Shown here one piece after another: positions 9,409 to 18,450 of a DNA stretch of 64,000 nt (positions are counted from its first letter, which is position 1; each line of letters opens with the position of its first letter). Source of the stretch: CAVTYH01 sp963738835 (GTDB lineage Bacteria; Planctomycetota; Planctomycetia; Pirellulales; JADZDJ01); the NCBI GenBank assembly GCA_963738835.1, contig CAVTYH010000001.1:1-64000 (forward strand), in the 5' to 3' direction. The notes beneath the pieces were generated by a model. The model did no database searches. It was not told where the DNA came from and worked only from the letters and a program-made list of their open reading frames with translations. Made by a program: the position numbers and the translations under genes.

Positions 9409-9531
9409 GGTGCCACACAATTGGTGGCGATCATCAATGTACCCTGCATCCGCCACGACGGCAATCGGCTCAGTTAGTGTACCTATGATCACTAATGCTG
9501 CTTGGCCGCAATCGTTCGTTTGTGATGGACG

Positions 9532-10516
9532 CTATCCGGCTTGCGCCTGCGGCAGCGAGTTTTGTGTCAAATGGCCACGAATTCGGTCGAATTCGCTGTG
9601 GTTGGCGAAATGGATCACGATTTTGCCGCGGCCTTTGGCGGTCTGGCTAATCTGCACCTTGGTGCCCAAGGCGGCGCGGAATTCCTGCTCTAACGACGCA
9701 ATTTGCCGACTGCGGGTTCGCCGGGGGACTGGCCGCGACTGGCCGTCTTCACCCACCACCGACAGCGTTTCGACCGGCGATTGATCGAGCGTTTCCTGCA
9801 CCAACTGCTCGGTCGCCCGCACACTCAGCTCTTCGCTTTGAATCCGCTCGCACAACGCCACTTGCCGCTGTTCATCGCCCAGCGGTAAAAGTGCCCGAGC
9901 ATGGCCGGCGGAAATCGCCCCGCAGCTCACCGCTTGCTTGAGCACTTCCGGCAGTTCCAGCAGTCGGATCAGGTTGGCAACCGTCGAACGATCGAGCGAC
10001 AGCCTGGCCGCCAGCTCTTCCTGAGTGCATCCGTAGGTGCCAAGGTACTGCTGGAACGACGCCGCTTTTTCCAGCGCAGTTCAAATCCTTGCGTTGCAAG
10101 TTTTCAACAATCGCAATTTCTGCAACCTGGCGATCGTCGGCTTCGCGCACCTGAGTGGGTACTTGCGCCAGCCGGCTTTGATGGCCGCGCAGTAATCGCC
10201 GCTCGCCGGCGATCAGTTGGAAGCGTCCATTCATGGGCCGCACGACCATCGGCTGGATGATACCGTGATCGCGGATGCTTTGAGCCAGGGCGTCGATTTC
10301 CGCGTCGTCAAACTCGCGCCGCGGCTGGAACGGATTGCCGTCGATTTCGTAAACGTTAATGTGCGTGATGCCGTTAACGGTTTCGCCCGAGGGATGCATT
10401 GGCATTGAATTCTGTTCCGGCTGTTGCTCGACGAAACCTTCGCCTTCCGGCAAACCGCCGAGTGGCTGACCGAGCAGAGCTTCTAATCCACGACCAAGCC
10501 GACGTTGCTGATTCAT
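9532..10516 (-). CDS. parB: Chromosome partitioning protein ParB (frameshifted)
   Basis: CTP-dependent DNA clamp that loads at parS sites and spreads. The start is ATG at 10516 (MNQQRRLGRGLEALLG), with GGAGGT five bases upstream. Domains: N-terminal VYEIDGNPFQPRREFDD, arginine patch IAGERRL, ENLQRKDLN box, HTH that binds parS, then C-terminal dimerisation region ending near LPQAQAG. The frame breaks after RKDLN (about 10080): the next frame gives LEKAASFQQYLGTYGCTQEE and continues normally. A pair of compensating indels near 10190 garbles the residues after GERRL. Repaired length is about 328 residues, normal for chromosomal ParB. Encoded downstream of parA on the same strand, with the parS cluster just upstream of parA. 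Confidence 0.9.
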
Positions 10517-10538
10517 ATTGACCTCCATGTCAAGAAAG

Positions 10539-10623
10539 AATTCAAAATGCAGAGTGCAAAATGCAGAATTTGGAAAATCATAACGGGTCTTAATTCTGCG
10601 TTTCGCATTTTGCAATTTGCATT
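10539..10623. repeat. Inverted repeat of iterated TGCAGA/GCAAAATGC words between parA and parB
   Basis: The left arm (about 10539-10571) repeats AAAATGCAGAGTGCAAAATGC, and the right arm (about 10593-10623) is a degenerate inverse complement, giving a long imperfect hairpin. It fills the gap between the parA stop and the parB ribosome-binding site. It belongs to the general class of intergenic word repeats seen throughout this window. Confidence 0.6.
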
Positions 10624-10626
10624 CCG

Positions 10627-11370
10627 CTACACTGCTTCCAGCACCTCGCGGCAAAGTTCTGCATACGCCCTTGCTCCGCGTGAGCGCGGGGCATAATCGA
10701 GCACCGACAGTCCGTGGCTGGGCGATTCGCTTACTGCCACATCGCGCGGCACGACGGTGCGAAACACGATGTCACCAAAAAAATCGCGGACTTGCTGTTC
10801 CACTTCGTGTGTCAGTTCCAACGAATCGTCGACCATGGTCAGCACAATTCCGCCGAATTGCAAACGCTTGGGTTTTTCTTGCATGACCTGACGGATGACT
10901 TCAATCATCTGCGCCAGCCCTTCCATGGCGAAATACTCGCACTGGATTGGCATGACCACTTCGGTTGAGCCTGCGAGGGCCGTGCGAGTGAGCTGACCTA
11001 AAGACGGCGGGCAATCGATCAAAACGAAGTCGTAGGCGCTGAGTCCTGTATCCAAATGCTGCCGGAGCGTGGCGGTTTGGTTTTGCGGTCCGGCGAGCAA
11101 TTCGACGTCCTGAAAATTGCGGCTGCCCGGCAAGAGTTCCAACCCGGGCGTGGCGGTTTGCAGCAGCGATTCCTTCAGCGGTGCTTGGGAGATGAGCGGA
11201 TGACGCTCTGCCGGCTTTGAGCCGAGCCCGCTGGTGGCGTTGCACTGTGGATCGAGATCCACCAGCAGCGTGCGTCCGCCGGACAGCGCCAACCCCACGG
11301 CCAAATTGACCGCGGTGGTCGTCTTGCCGACGCCGCCTTTTTGATTCGCCACGCACAGAATTCGAGCCAC
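10627..11370 (-). CDS. parA: Chromosome partitioning ATPase ParA/Soj
   Basis: Deviant Walker ATPase that binds DNA as an ATP dimer and moves or positions ParB-parS complexes. 247 residues. Deviant Walker A at the N-terminus (NQKGGVGKTTTAVNLA), A' motif LLVDLDPQCNATSGLG, Walker B VLIDCPPSLG. The start is GTG at 11370, with AAAGGGA upstream; residues MARILCVANQ are the expected N-terminus. Lies directly before parB and directly after three parS sites. The reading frame is intact, unlike parB. Confidence 0.96.
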   Translation of the reverse strand: MARILCVANQKGGVGKTTTAVNLAVGLALSGGRTLLVDLDPQCNATSGLGSKPAERHPLISQAPLKESLLQTATPGLELLPGSRNFQDVELLAGPQNQTATLRQHLDTGLSAYDFVLIDCPPSLGQLTRTALAGSTEVVMPIQCEYFAMEGLAQMIEVIRQVMQEKPKRLQFGGIVLTMVDDSLELTHEVEQQVRDFFGDIVFRTVVPRDVAVSESPSHGLSVLDYAPRSRGARAYAELCREVLEAV

Positions 11371-11465
11371 GGTGGAATTCCCTTTCCGCCGCTATCCTAA
11401 TTCGGTCCAAACGGGATCGAGATTGTAGCGACGATGGGTCTGCCGGCGAATGCCACTTGGATTGC

Positions 11466-11481
11466 CGTTTCACGTGAAACG
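11466..11481. promoter_or_regulatory. parS site 1
   Basis: CGTTTCACGTGAAACG, a perfect 16-bp palindrome containing the bacterial parS core GTTTCACGTGAAAC. It lies 96 bp upstream of the parA start codon. ParB loading site. Confidence 0.95.
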
Positions 11482-11502
11482 GCATGGCTTCGCAAAACTG
11501 CC

Positions 11503-11518
11503 CGTTTCACGTGAAACG
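11503..11518. promoter_or_regulatory. parS site 2
   Basis: CGTTTCACGTGAAACG, identical to site 1 and 37 bp from it (start to start). Perfect palindrome with the consensus parS core. Confidence 0.95.
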
Positions 11519-11553
11519 CCGAAAGCGTGCGATCGGCGCAAACGCTCTGACTC

Positions 11554-11569
11554 GGTTTCACGTGAAACA
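11554..11569. promoter_or_regulatory. parS site 3
   Basis: GGTTTCACGTGAAACA has the intact 14-bp core at 11555-11568, with different flanks. It is 51 bp from site 2. The three sites fill the parA to DUF1015-gene gap. Confidence 0.95.
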
Positions 11570-11620
11570 CGATCGAACCGAAGTGATCGTGTTAAGCCTG
11601 CGTTCGGATCTGCCCCGAAG

Positions 11621-12967
11621 TCATTCCAGCGGATTGATCACCAGACCGCTGATCAGCTTTGGATAGAAATACGTGCTTTTGGCGGGCATGCGTTCGCCAT
11701 GCTGACTGATGCGGCGGATGTGTTCGACCGTGGCTGGCATCACCAGCGCCGTCAATTCGAAGCGGCCCCCCTGCCCCATCACTCCGGTGGCATCGCGAGT
11801 GGCGGCATCGCCCTGCTCCAAACTCTCGACAACTTCGTCCACTGAATGCACGTACTTGGGCTTGGGCAGGTCTTTGCCGCCGAGCAATGTCTCAACCACT
11901 AAACAATGTAGGAGGGAAACGCCGAGCCCTTGCCAATCGGCGGAATGCTCAGGAGCGATTTCGGTCATCTTCTTCCTACCCTGGTCGGTTACTTTGGCGA
12001 TCGTCCAGCGTTCGTCTTCGCCTGTGAAGAAGCCGATCGTACCCTGCTCGCCGGCTGCTTCAATTTCGTTCCAAATAGTTGGCGCTAAATCGGCCCCTTC
12101 ACCAGCGACTCGTGTACCGAAATACGAGCCGAGTTTGGCAACCAACCCGCGTGAATCCATCGCTGGCAGCCCGCGAAACAGTCGATGGGTCGGCAACACC
12201 AATAACCCCGGATCGCTCATACCAACGCACATCATGAGCACGAAGTTGGCCGGATGGTCAGGCGAGAGCTTCCCCGCGGCGGCCAATTCATCTCGGTAGT
12301 TGCACGCCGTTTCATAGCGATGATGACCATCGGCAATGAACATCGGCTTCGGGCCCATCAGCTTGGTCAGCTGAGAGATAACCGCCGGATCGGTGACCGT
12401 CCACATCCGATGCACCACTCCCAGATGATCTGTGGCTTCAACCGGCGTCTGGGCTGCCACAGCCTTCTCCAACAGGTCCTGAGCCGCGTTCTCTTCGTCC
12501 GGAAACAAGCCGAAAATTTGGCTCAGATTGGCCCTGCAAGCGCGAGTTAGCAGAAACCGATCTTGCTTCGGTCCCGACAGAGTTTCTTCATGCGGATAGA
12601 TCTTTCCTTCACCGAACCGCTCTAATCGGCAGCGCACCATGAAGCCGCGGCGCGTGTGCGTTTGCCCATCGGCTTCAAATGTTTGATGATACACATAAAC
12701 CGCCGGTTGAGATTCTTCAGCCAGTACTTTTTCGCTGCGCCAATTCGTCAGAAACTTGGCAGCCCGCGCGTAGCGATTGTTCGCGTCGTTGTCGCCAGGC
12801 TCATCGCGATTCAGCTCCAGGCGAATGATGTTCGCCGGGTGCAATTTGTAGAGCTTGTTCTGTAGCTCTGCATCAATCACGTCGTACGGCGGACAGACAA
12901 CGTTCGTCAGCGAGCCGACGTGTTTCAGGTCGTATCGCAAAGCGCAAAAAGGAGCGATGGTGGGCAT
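11621..12967 (-). CDS. DUF1015 family protein
   Basis: 448 residues, ATG at 12967. Recognised by NVVCPPYDVID near residue 25, the central FIADGHHRYETACNYRDE, and the C-terminal YFYPKLISGLVINPL. DUF1015 proteins are widespread and full-length at 400-450 residues. Their biochemical role is not established to my knowledge; some are annotated as SpoU- or phosphatase-like without proof. It lies after ahcY but is separated from it by a strong terminator, so it is probably transcribed separately. Confidence 0.9.
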   Translation of the reverse strand: MPTIAPFCALRYDLKHVGSLTNVVCPPYDVIDAELQNKLYKLHPANIIRLELNRDEPGDNDANNRYARAAKFLTNWRSEKVLAEESQPAVYVYHQTFEADGQTHTRRGFMVRCRLERFGEGKIYPHEETLSGPKQDRFLLTRACRANLSQIFGLFPDEENAAQDLLEKAVAAQTPVEATDHLGVVHRMWTVTDPAVISQLTKLMGPKPMFIADGHHRYETACNYRDELAAAGKLSPDHPANFVLMMCVGMSDPGLLVLPTHRLFRGLPAMDSRGLVAKLGSYFGTRVAGEGADLAPTIWNEIEAAGEQGTIGFFTGEDERWTIAKVTDQGRKKMTEIAPEHSADWQGLGVSLLHCLVVETLLGGKDLPKPKYVHSVDEVVESLEQGDAATRDATGVMGQGGRFELTALVMPATVEHIRRISQHGERMPAKSTYFYPKLISGLVINPLE

Positions 12968-13049
12968 GGTAGTGGTGGTCGGAGTTTAGATTTGATCCGA
13001 CCGGTTATCCCGCAGCACCGCCCGACTGTCAAACCCCTTCTTGGCGCAT

Positions 13050-13080
13050 AAAAAAGCCGGCGACTTAAATCGCCGGCTTT
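13050..13080 (-). terminator. Rho-independent terminator of ahcY
   Basis: AAAGCCGGCGA and TCGCCGGCTTT form a perfect 11-bp stem with a 6-nt loop. On the minus strand it is followed by TTTTTTAT and lies 27 bp beyond the ahcY stop. Separates ahcY from the DUF1015 gene. Confidence 0.9.
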
Positions 13081-13106
13081 GAATCAGATCAGCGACAACG
13101 CACAAT

Positions 13107-14426
13107 TTAGTACCGATAGTATTCCGGCTTGAACGGTCCTTCCTGCGGCACGTGAATGTACTTCGCCTGTTCGGGCGTCAGTTTTGTCAGCTTCACGCCG
13201 AGCTTATCCAAGTGCAGGCGAGCCACTTCCTCGTCCATCTTCTTGGGCAGCATGTGAACGCCCAACGGAAACTTCTCCGGCTCGGTCCAGAGGGCGATCT
13301 GGGCGATCACTTGGTTGGTGAAACTGTTACTCATCACGAATGACGGATGACCTGTGGCACAGCCAAGGTTCACCAACCGCCCTTCCGCCAGGACGAGAAT
13401 CGAGCGGCCGCTGGGGAACGTGTAGCGATCGACCTGCGGTTTGATCTCGACCTTCTTCACGTTCTTCTGGCTGTTGAGCCAGGCCATGTCGATTTCTAAA
13501 TCGAAATGCCCGATGTTGCAGACAATCGAATCGTTGGGCATAGCCTGCATGTGCTCGCCCTTGATGATGTCACGGCAGCCGGTGGCGGTCACGAAGATGT
13601 TTCCGCGCGGGGCGGCGTCTTCCATCGTGGTGACTTCATAGCCTTCCATCGCCGCTTGCAAAGCGCAGATCGGATCGATCTCGGTAATGATCACCCGAGC
13701 GCCCAGCGACCGCATGGCATGAGCACAGCCCTTGCCGACATCGCCATAGCCGGCGATGACGACCACTTTGCCGGCAATCATCACATCGGTCGCGCGCTTG
13801 ATGCCGTCAGCCAGCGATTCGCGGCAGCCGTAGAGGTTGTCAAACTTGCTCTTGGTGACCGAGTCGTTCACGTTGATCGCTGGCACTTTCAGTTCGCCAC
13901 GCTCGTGCATCTGATAGAGCCGATGGACGCCCGTGGTGGTCTCTTCGCTGAGGCCTTTAATGCCTGAGAGCAGCTCGGGGTATTTCTGATGCACCATCGC
14001 TGTCAGATCGCCGCCGTCGTCGAGAATCAGATTCAACGGCTGACCATCGGGGAAGAAGAGCGTCTGCTCGATGCACCAATCGAACTCCTCGCTCGTCTCG
14101 CCCTTCCAAGCGAAGACCGGGCAAGTGCCCTTCTTGGCGATGGCGGCGGCTGCGTGGTCTTGGGTCGAGAAAATGTTGCAACTGCTCCAGGTGACCTGGG
14201 CGCCGAGCTCTTCCAGCGTCTCGATCAGCACCGCCGTTTGAATCGTCATGTGCAGGCAGCCGGCAATGCGGGCTCCGGCCAGCGGCTTGCTCTTGCCGTA
14301 CTTCTTCCGCAGCGCCATGAGGCCGGGCATCTCGTTCTCGGCCAGCATGATTTCCTTACGGCCCCAATCGGCCTGCGACAAATTGGCAACCTTGCATGGC
14401 AATCTTTTCGTTTCAGCAACAGCCAC
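13107..14426 (-). CDS. ahcY: Adenosylhomocysteinase
   Basis: Hydrolyses S-adenosylhomocysteine to adenosine and homocysteine with tightly bound NAD, relieving product inhibition of methyltransferases. 439 residues, full length. Visible: substrate region GCLHMTIQTAVLIETL, SSCNIFSTQDHAAAA, catalytic NVNDSVTKSKFDNLYG, the Rossmann motif VVIAGYGDVGKGCA, GHFDxE (NIGHFDLEIDMAWL), and the C-terminal KPEYYRY. The start is GTG at 14426, with AGGAG upstream, giving MAVAETKRLPCKVANLSQ. The upstream 229 bp show no SAH-riboswitch core. Confidence 0.97.
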   Translation of the reverse strand: MAVAETKRLPCKVANLSQADWGRKEIMLAENEMPGLMALRKKYGKSKPLAGARIAGCLHMTIQTAVLIETLEELGAQVTWSSCNIFSTQDHAAAAIAKKGTCPVFAWKGETSEEFDWCIEQTLFFPDGQPLNLILDDGGDLTAMVHQKYPELLSGIKGLSEETTTGVHRLYQMHERGELKVPAINVNDSVTKSKFDNLYGCRESLADGIKRATDVMIAGKVVVIAGYGDVGKGCAHAMRSLGARVIITEIDPICALQAAMEGYEVTTMEDAAPRGNIFVTATGCRDIIKGEHMQAMPNDSIVCNIGHFDLEIDMAWLNSQKNVKKVEIKPQVDRYTFPSGRSILVLAEGRLVNLGCATGHPSFVMSNSFTNQVIAQIALWTEPEKFPLGVHMLPKKMDEEVARLHLDKLGVKLTKLTPEQAKYIHVPQEGPFKPEYYRY

Positions 14427-14655
14427 GACGAACTCCTGGAATTCAAAGACAAATTGTGTGTTAAACCCTTAGCCGATAAGCGTTTCTGCATTCAATGAAT
14501 TCACTATCTTAAACGCAACGGCCGGTTTGATCAAGCCGATGGGAAATGACGCGAAAAGCTGCTTGCGGCGACCGCGACCTCCAAAATCCGCTGACTTTTC
14601 CGACTTTGGCGCGCCGATCCCCGGCAAAGTCAAAATGATGGTGCGCAGCGAGGCC

Positions 14656-15345
14656 TCAATTTGAGTTCAACGCAAACGCTTCTCGCGCGGCTGTCACAAA
14701 TGCCGCGACCCGCACCGGGTCTTTTTTCCCCGACGACGATTCTACGCCACTGGCAGTGTCCACGGCGTCGGGCCGCACCATCGCGATGGCTTCGGCCACA
14801 TTCTCCGGCGTCAGTCCGCCAGCCAACACCAGCGGAATCTTGAAGCCGCTTTTTTCTCTCCACTGGGCGATTGCATCCCAATCGGCGGTTTCGCCTGTGC
14901 CGCCGAACTCGCCGGGTTTGTAGGCATCGATCAAGATTGCGTCCGGCAGACACTTCAATTCAGCACATCGGGCCAGGTACTCATCAATCTGAGGGCCATG
15001 ATCAGGTCCCCATCGGAACGCACGCATAATCGGTAAGCGGACTGCGGTCTTAAGTTGCGCGAGAAATTGCGGATGCTCGTCTCCGTGCAATTGAATCCAA
15101 CCAAATTCACACATTGAATGGGCTCGAGCTATTTCCTCTTGGCTTTCATTTACGAAAACTCCGACGACCGGAACGGTGTTCGAGTGAAACAACGCAATCT
15201 CACTGGCATTATCGAATGTGACACGCCTCTTACTATTTGGACAGAAGTTCAGGCCGATAGCGCCCACACCATACCCAATTGAGTAGGTAGCATCGTCCAG
15301 CGTCGTTACGCCGCAGATTTTGATTTTGAACGGGAGTAGGTTCAT
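14656..15345 (-). CDS. trpF: Phosphoribosylanthranilate isomerase
   Basis: Third step of tryptophan synthesis, converting N-(5-phosphoribosyl)anthranilate to the 1-deoxyribulose form. 229 residues, a single TIM barrel. Motifs: IKICGVTTLDDA (catalytic Cys region), IGLNFCPNSKR, VGVFVNES, IQLHGDE (catalytic Asp/His region), LVLAGGLTPENVAEAI (phosphate site), AVDTASGVESSSGKKD. No other trp genes are in the window, so it is an isolated locus. Divergent from the Wzz-like gene. Confidence 0.95.
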   Translation of the reverse strand: MNLLPFKIKICGVTTLDDATYSIGYGVGAIGLNFCPNSKRRVTFDNASEIALFHSNTVPVVGVFVNESQEEIARAHSMCEFGWIQLHGDEHPQFLAQLKTAVRLPIMRAFRWGPDHGPQIDEYLARCAELKCLPDAILIDAYKPGEFGGTGETADWDAIAQWREKSGFKIPLVLAGGLTPENVAEAIAMVRPDAVDTASGVESSSGKKDPVRVAAFVTAAREAFALNSN

Positions 15346-15504
15346 AGATAGCAGTCATTATACGCAGTCGCCGTACTCGGCCGTACTCCAAAACCCGTTC
15401 AAGCTGGTTGTACCGCTGGGTCGATAGCAAGCGATAGGTGTCAGGCTTGCGCCAGACGTTGCTCTTTTCACGGCGAAGTCGTCTCACCCGCAGCAGCTTC
15501 AGAA

Positions 15505-16720
15505 ATGGCAACCATCGAAGAACCAGGTTTTGCCCGAAACGCAAAACGGCGTGTTTACGCCTTTCTAGCCGTTGCGCTGGCGGTGTTTTTACTGGGCATT
15601 ACGATCGTTGGCATGGTGTGCAAGGGTTACGCTATGCAGTTGGGTGGCGTGAAGGCAAGCCCGGCTGCCCCGCTGAGAATGACGCCTGAAGAAGCAGCCA
15701 CGACGCTGGCCGCCGCGAATGACGAATGCAACGCAGCCAACCACGACGCCGCCAACGCGATCAAAGCCTACGAAGCCGCGAATGCTGAGCTGGCCGTGTT
15801 CATAAAAACACATTTCGCCGAATTAAATGGCGCGGACATTTTGAATGAATCAGCCAGCGCTGGCCCGGCGATCGAAAGTGCGCCGCCATCCGTGATGCCG
15901 GCGCCTGCGGCGCCACGGACGATCGTCAATCCGCAATGGACCGATATCCGCAATCAGCTCGATAAGCTTCAGCGACGCCGCAGCGAATTGCTGGCGACCA
16001 TGTTGCCCTCGCATCCAACGGTTCAAGCCATCGATTCGTCGATCGCCGAGGTCGAATCGCAGTTGAAGGCGATTCTGCCGGAAATTCCCGCGCCGTCTGA
16101 CTGGTCCAATGAAGCGCCGATCGCAACTCAACCCGCGACAATTGCCAATAATCCCGCTGCCGCAACCGCCTGATAATCTTAAATTGGCAGCGCTCGCGAC
16201 CGCTCGGCGCGAAGCCCAAGCGCAGTACGATAAACTCTCGGCGCGAGTTGACGCGGCCCAGCAAAAATACAACCAATCTCTAGAGCTTGAAAATGCCGCC
16301 AAAGAACGACAACAAAAGGCGGAAGCAGATAACCTCGCGGCACGAACCGCTCCCCCACAATTGCGCGGAACTGCTAACACTCGCACCACGATTTATCTGT
16401 GCAGCTTATTGGCTGCCATAGCCGGGCTAGCTATTGCATCACGGGCCAGAGTGACCGAACTGACATTTAGAACCGCCGCCGAAGTTCGGCAAAAGCTCGG
16501 ACTCACCGTGCTCGGTTTCTTATCACGTCGACAGGGGGAGCCAGCCCAAGAAAAGCCTCGGACAGAACCTCGCTGGGTAACTCGGTCCGTGCTCGCTGCC
16601 GAGCTGCTTTTGGCAGTTGTAATTGTCTGTGTGGCAACTTTCGCCTTTCTCGACAAACAGTTCTTCCAACAGCTGCTCGAAAACCCGCTGGCCGCGTGTT
16701 CACAAAAATTCTGGTGCTAG
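15505..16720 (+). CDS. Wzz/GumC-like polysaccharide chain-length or co-polymerase protein (frameshifted)
   Basis: Inner-membrane protein with an N-terminal transmembrane helix (AFLAVALAVFLLGITIVGMV, residues about 19-38), a long Ala/Glu-rich coiled coil split by the segment RRRSELLATMLPSHPTVQAID, then a helix TIYLCSLLAAIAGLAIASRA followed by FRTAAEVRQKLGLTVLGFL. That last pair is the typical Wzz/Wzc C-terminal membrane segment and 'PVLGVIP' region. A third hydrophobic helix (LAAELLLAVVIVCVATFAF) ends the protein. The frame breaks near 16145-16170 (AATA stop versus LPQPPDNLKLAALATARREA). Repaired length is about 404 residues. It heads a four-gene, same-strand set with an ExeA-like ATPase, a BY-kinase-like protein and a glycosyltransferase, pointing to exopolysaccharide export or polymerisation. 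Confidence 0.72.
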
Positions 16721-16825
16721 CACTGCCAGTGCTCGGCTGAACCGGGCTAATCCGAATCGCCACGGAACGCCGAACCTACTTAACAGCGCCGTTGGCAACA
16801 CCGACAAGATTCAAGAGAGCGGCTC

Positions 16826-18377
16826 ATGTACGAATCGTTTTTTGGCTTGACCGAGCGCCCCTTCGCTGCCAGTCCGTTGGCACATAGGTACTTTCCCGGG
16901 ACGGCCATCGAGATCGCACGACAAACCCTGGTCCGCTGCTTGGAGCGCGCTGAGGGGACGGCTCTTCTGACCGGCCCAGCCGGCACCGGCAAGTCGATGT
17001 TGTGCCAGGTCTTGGCCGAGCAGTTTCACGGACAGATCATGGTCGCGCTGTTGGATAGCGGCCATTTGTCCACGCGACGCGCCTTGCTGCAAGCCATTCT
17101 GTACGAGCTCGGCCAGCCCTATCGGGATATGGATGAGAGCGACTTGCGACTCTCTTTGTTCGACCATCTTACGCCGCGCGAGCCTACCGATGAAACGGCG
17201 GCGGCGGGCTTATTACTGATCATCGATGAAGCGCACACGTTGCCACTACGGCTGCTAGAAGAGCTGCGACTGATCACAAATTTCGTGCGGCAGGGAGAGC
17301 CACGAGTACGGTTGCTGCTGGCAGGCGGTCCCCAATTGGAAGAGCGATTTGCCAGCCCAAAGTTAGCTGCATTTAACCAGCGGGTGGCAGCGCGGTGTTA
17401 TCTCGAATCGCTCGATCGGCAGCAAACGATTGAGTATGTCCGGCAGCAAATCGAGCAAGTTGGCGGCGACGCGGATGGCATTTTCACCGCCGATGCAATC
17501 GGCGCAGTGTTCAATGCGACCGATGGAATTCCGCGACTCGTGAATCAGGTTTGCGACCACGCTCTGCTATTGGCGTATGCCGGCGGCGTGCGGCAACTGA
17601 CAGCCAGTGGCATCGAAGAAGCCTGGTCCGACTTGCAGCAGCTACCAACTCCGTGGAGCGCCTCGCAAGGCGCACCGGCCGTGGATTCAAAAGGCGTCGT
17701 CGAGTTTGGCAACCTCGACGAAGATTTTGGCGATGAACATCCGGCGGCGCTTCCGTTCCGTGCTCCCGCAACCGCGGAAGCAGGCCCAAGTGCGAACCCT
17801 ATCGACCGCATTGAAGCCATTGAAAAACAACTATTCGAAATGGACGATGATTTTCAGCCGGCGGGCAGCATCAGGCCGGAGGTGGAGCTTGTCTTCCAAT
17901 CCACGTCGAACCCGTTTCAGGAATCGTTCGACGAGGAAGAGGTGGTCATCGACCGCTACACGGCAATCGAAACCGATGCCCTGGCCAACCGCCCGTTGGT
18001 GACCAGTGCCGAAAGCCGCGAGCTGACGCGCACTGCTCGCGCCGTTTGCAGGCTCCGGCAAACCGTCGGTGACCATCGCCGCCGCCACCTGGCCAGGTGG
18101 AACGTTGAATCCGACCGCAGAACTGCCTGCGACGCCGCAAAAGAAAACATCGCGGCCATCTGCTACGCAAGTGGCTGCGATTCAGTCGGCCGCTAGCTCG
18201 CCGGTTGCAACGCAAAAAACACAAGAATCGCCGGCAGGGGCTAATCCAGCCAACGATGACGATCTGATCGTGATCGAAGAGCCGCCGGAAGAAATTGTTT
18301 CGGTGTCGAAAAAGCCTGCACCGCGGGTCAAGCGGCAAGAGTATCGACAGTTGTTTGCGCAATTGCGGAGAGGTTAG
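16826..18377 (+). CDS. ExeA/GspA-like AAA ATPase of an exopolysaccharide locus (frameshifted)
   Basis: Begins MYESFFGLTERPFAASP, the hallmark of ExeA/XrtA-associated ATPases. Walker A LLTGPAGTGKSMLCQVL (residues about 47-63), Walker B LLLIIDEAHTLP, sensor region VRLLLAGGPQLEE and arginine-bearing DGIPRLVNQVCDHALLLAYA. The ATPase domain ends near residue 270; an acidic, disordered tail with DLIVIEEPPEEIVSV follows. The frame shifts near 18040 and resumes as PATPQKKTSRPSATQVAAIQ to the stop at 18375-18377, giving about 516 residues. In exosortase and Wzz-type polysaccharide loci such ATPases accompany chain-length regulators and tyrosine kinases, as here. The precise role is unproven. Confidence 0.8.
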
Positions 18378-18450
18378 ACAACTGGGACGTAGCGTCCTCG
18401 CTACCAGCAGTTGCGGCTTGTTGACTATTGGCACCTGACTCCTGGTCTTT

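Noticed and set aside
14427..14655. SAH riboswitch upstream of ahcY
   Set aside because: I looked for the conserved SAH-riboswitch core on the minus strand and did not find it.
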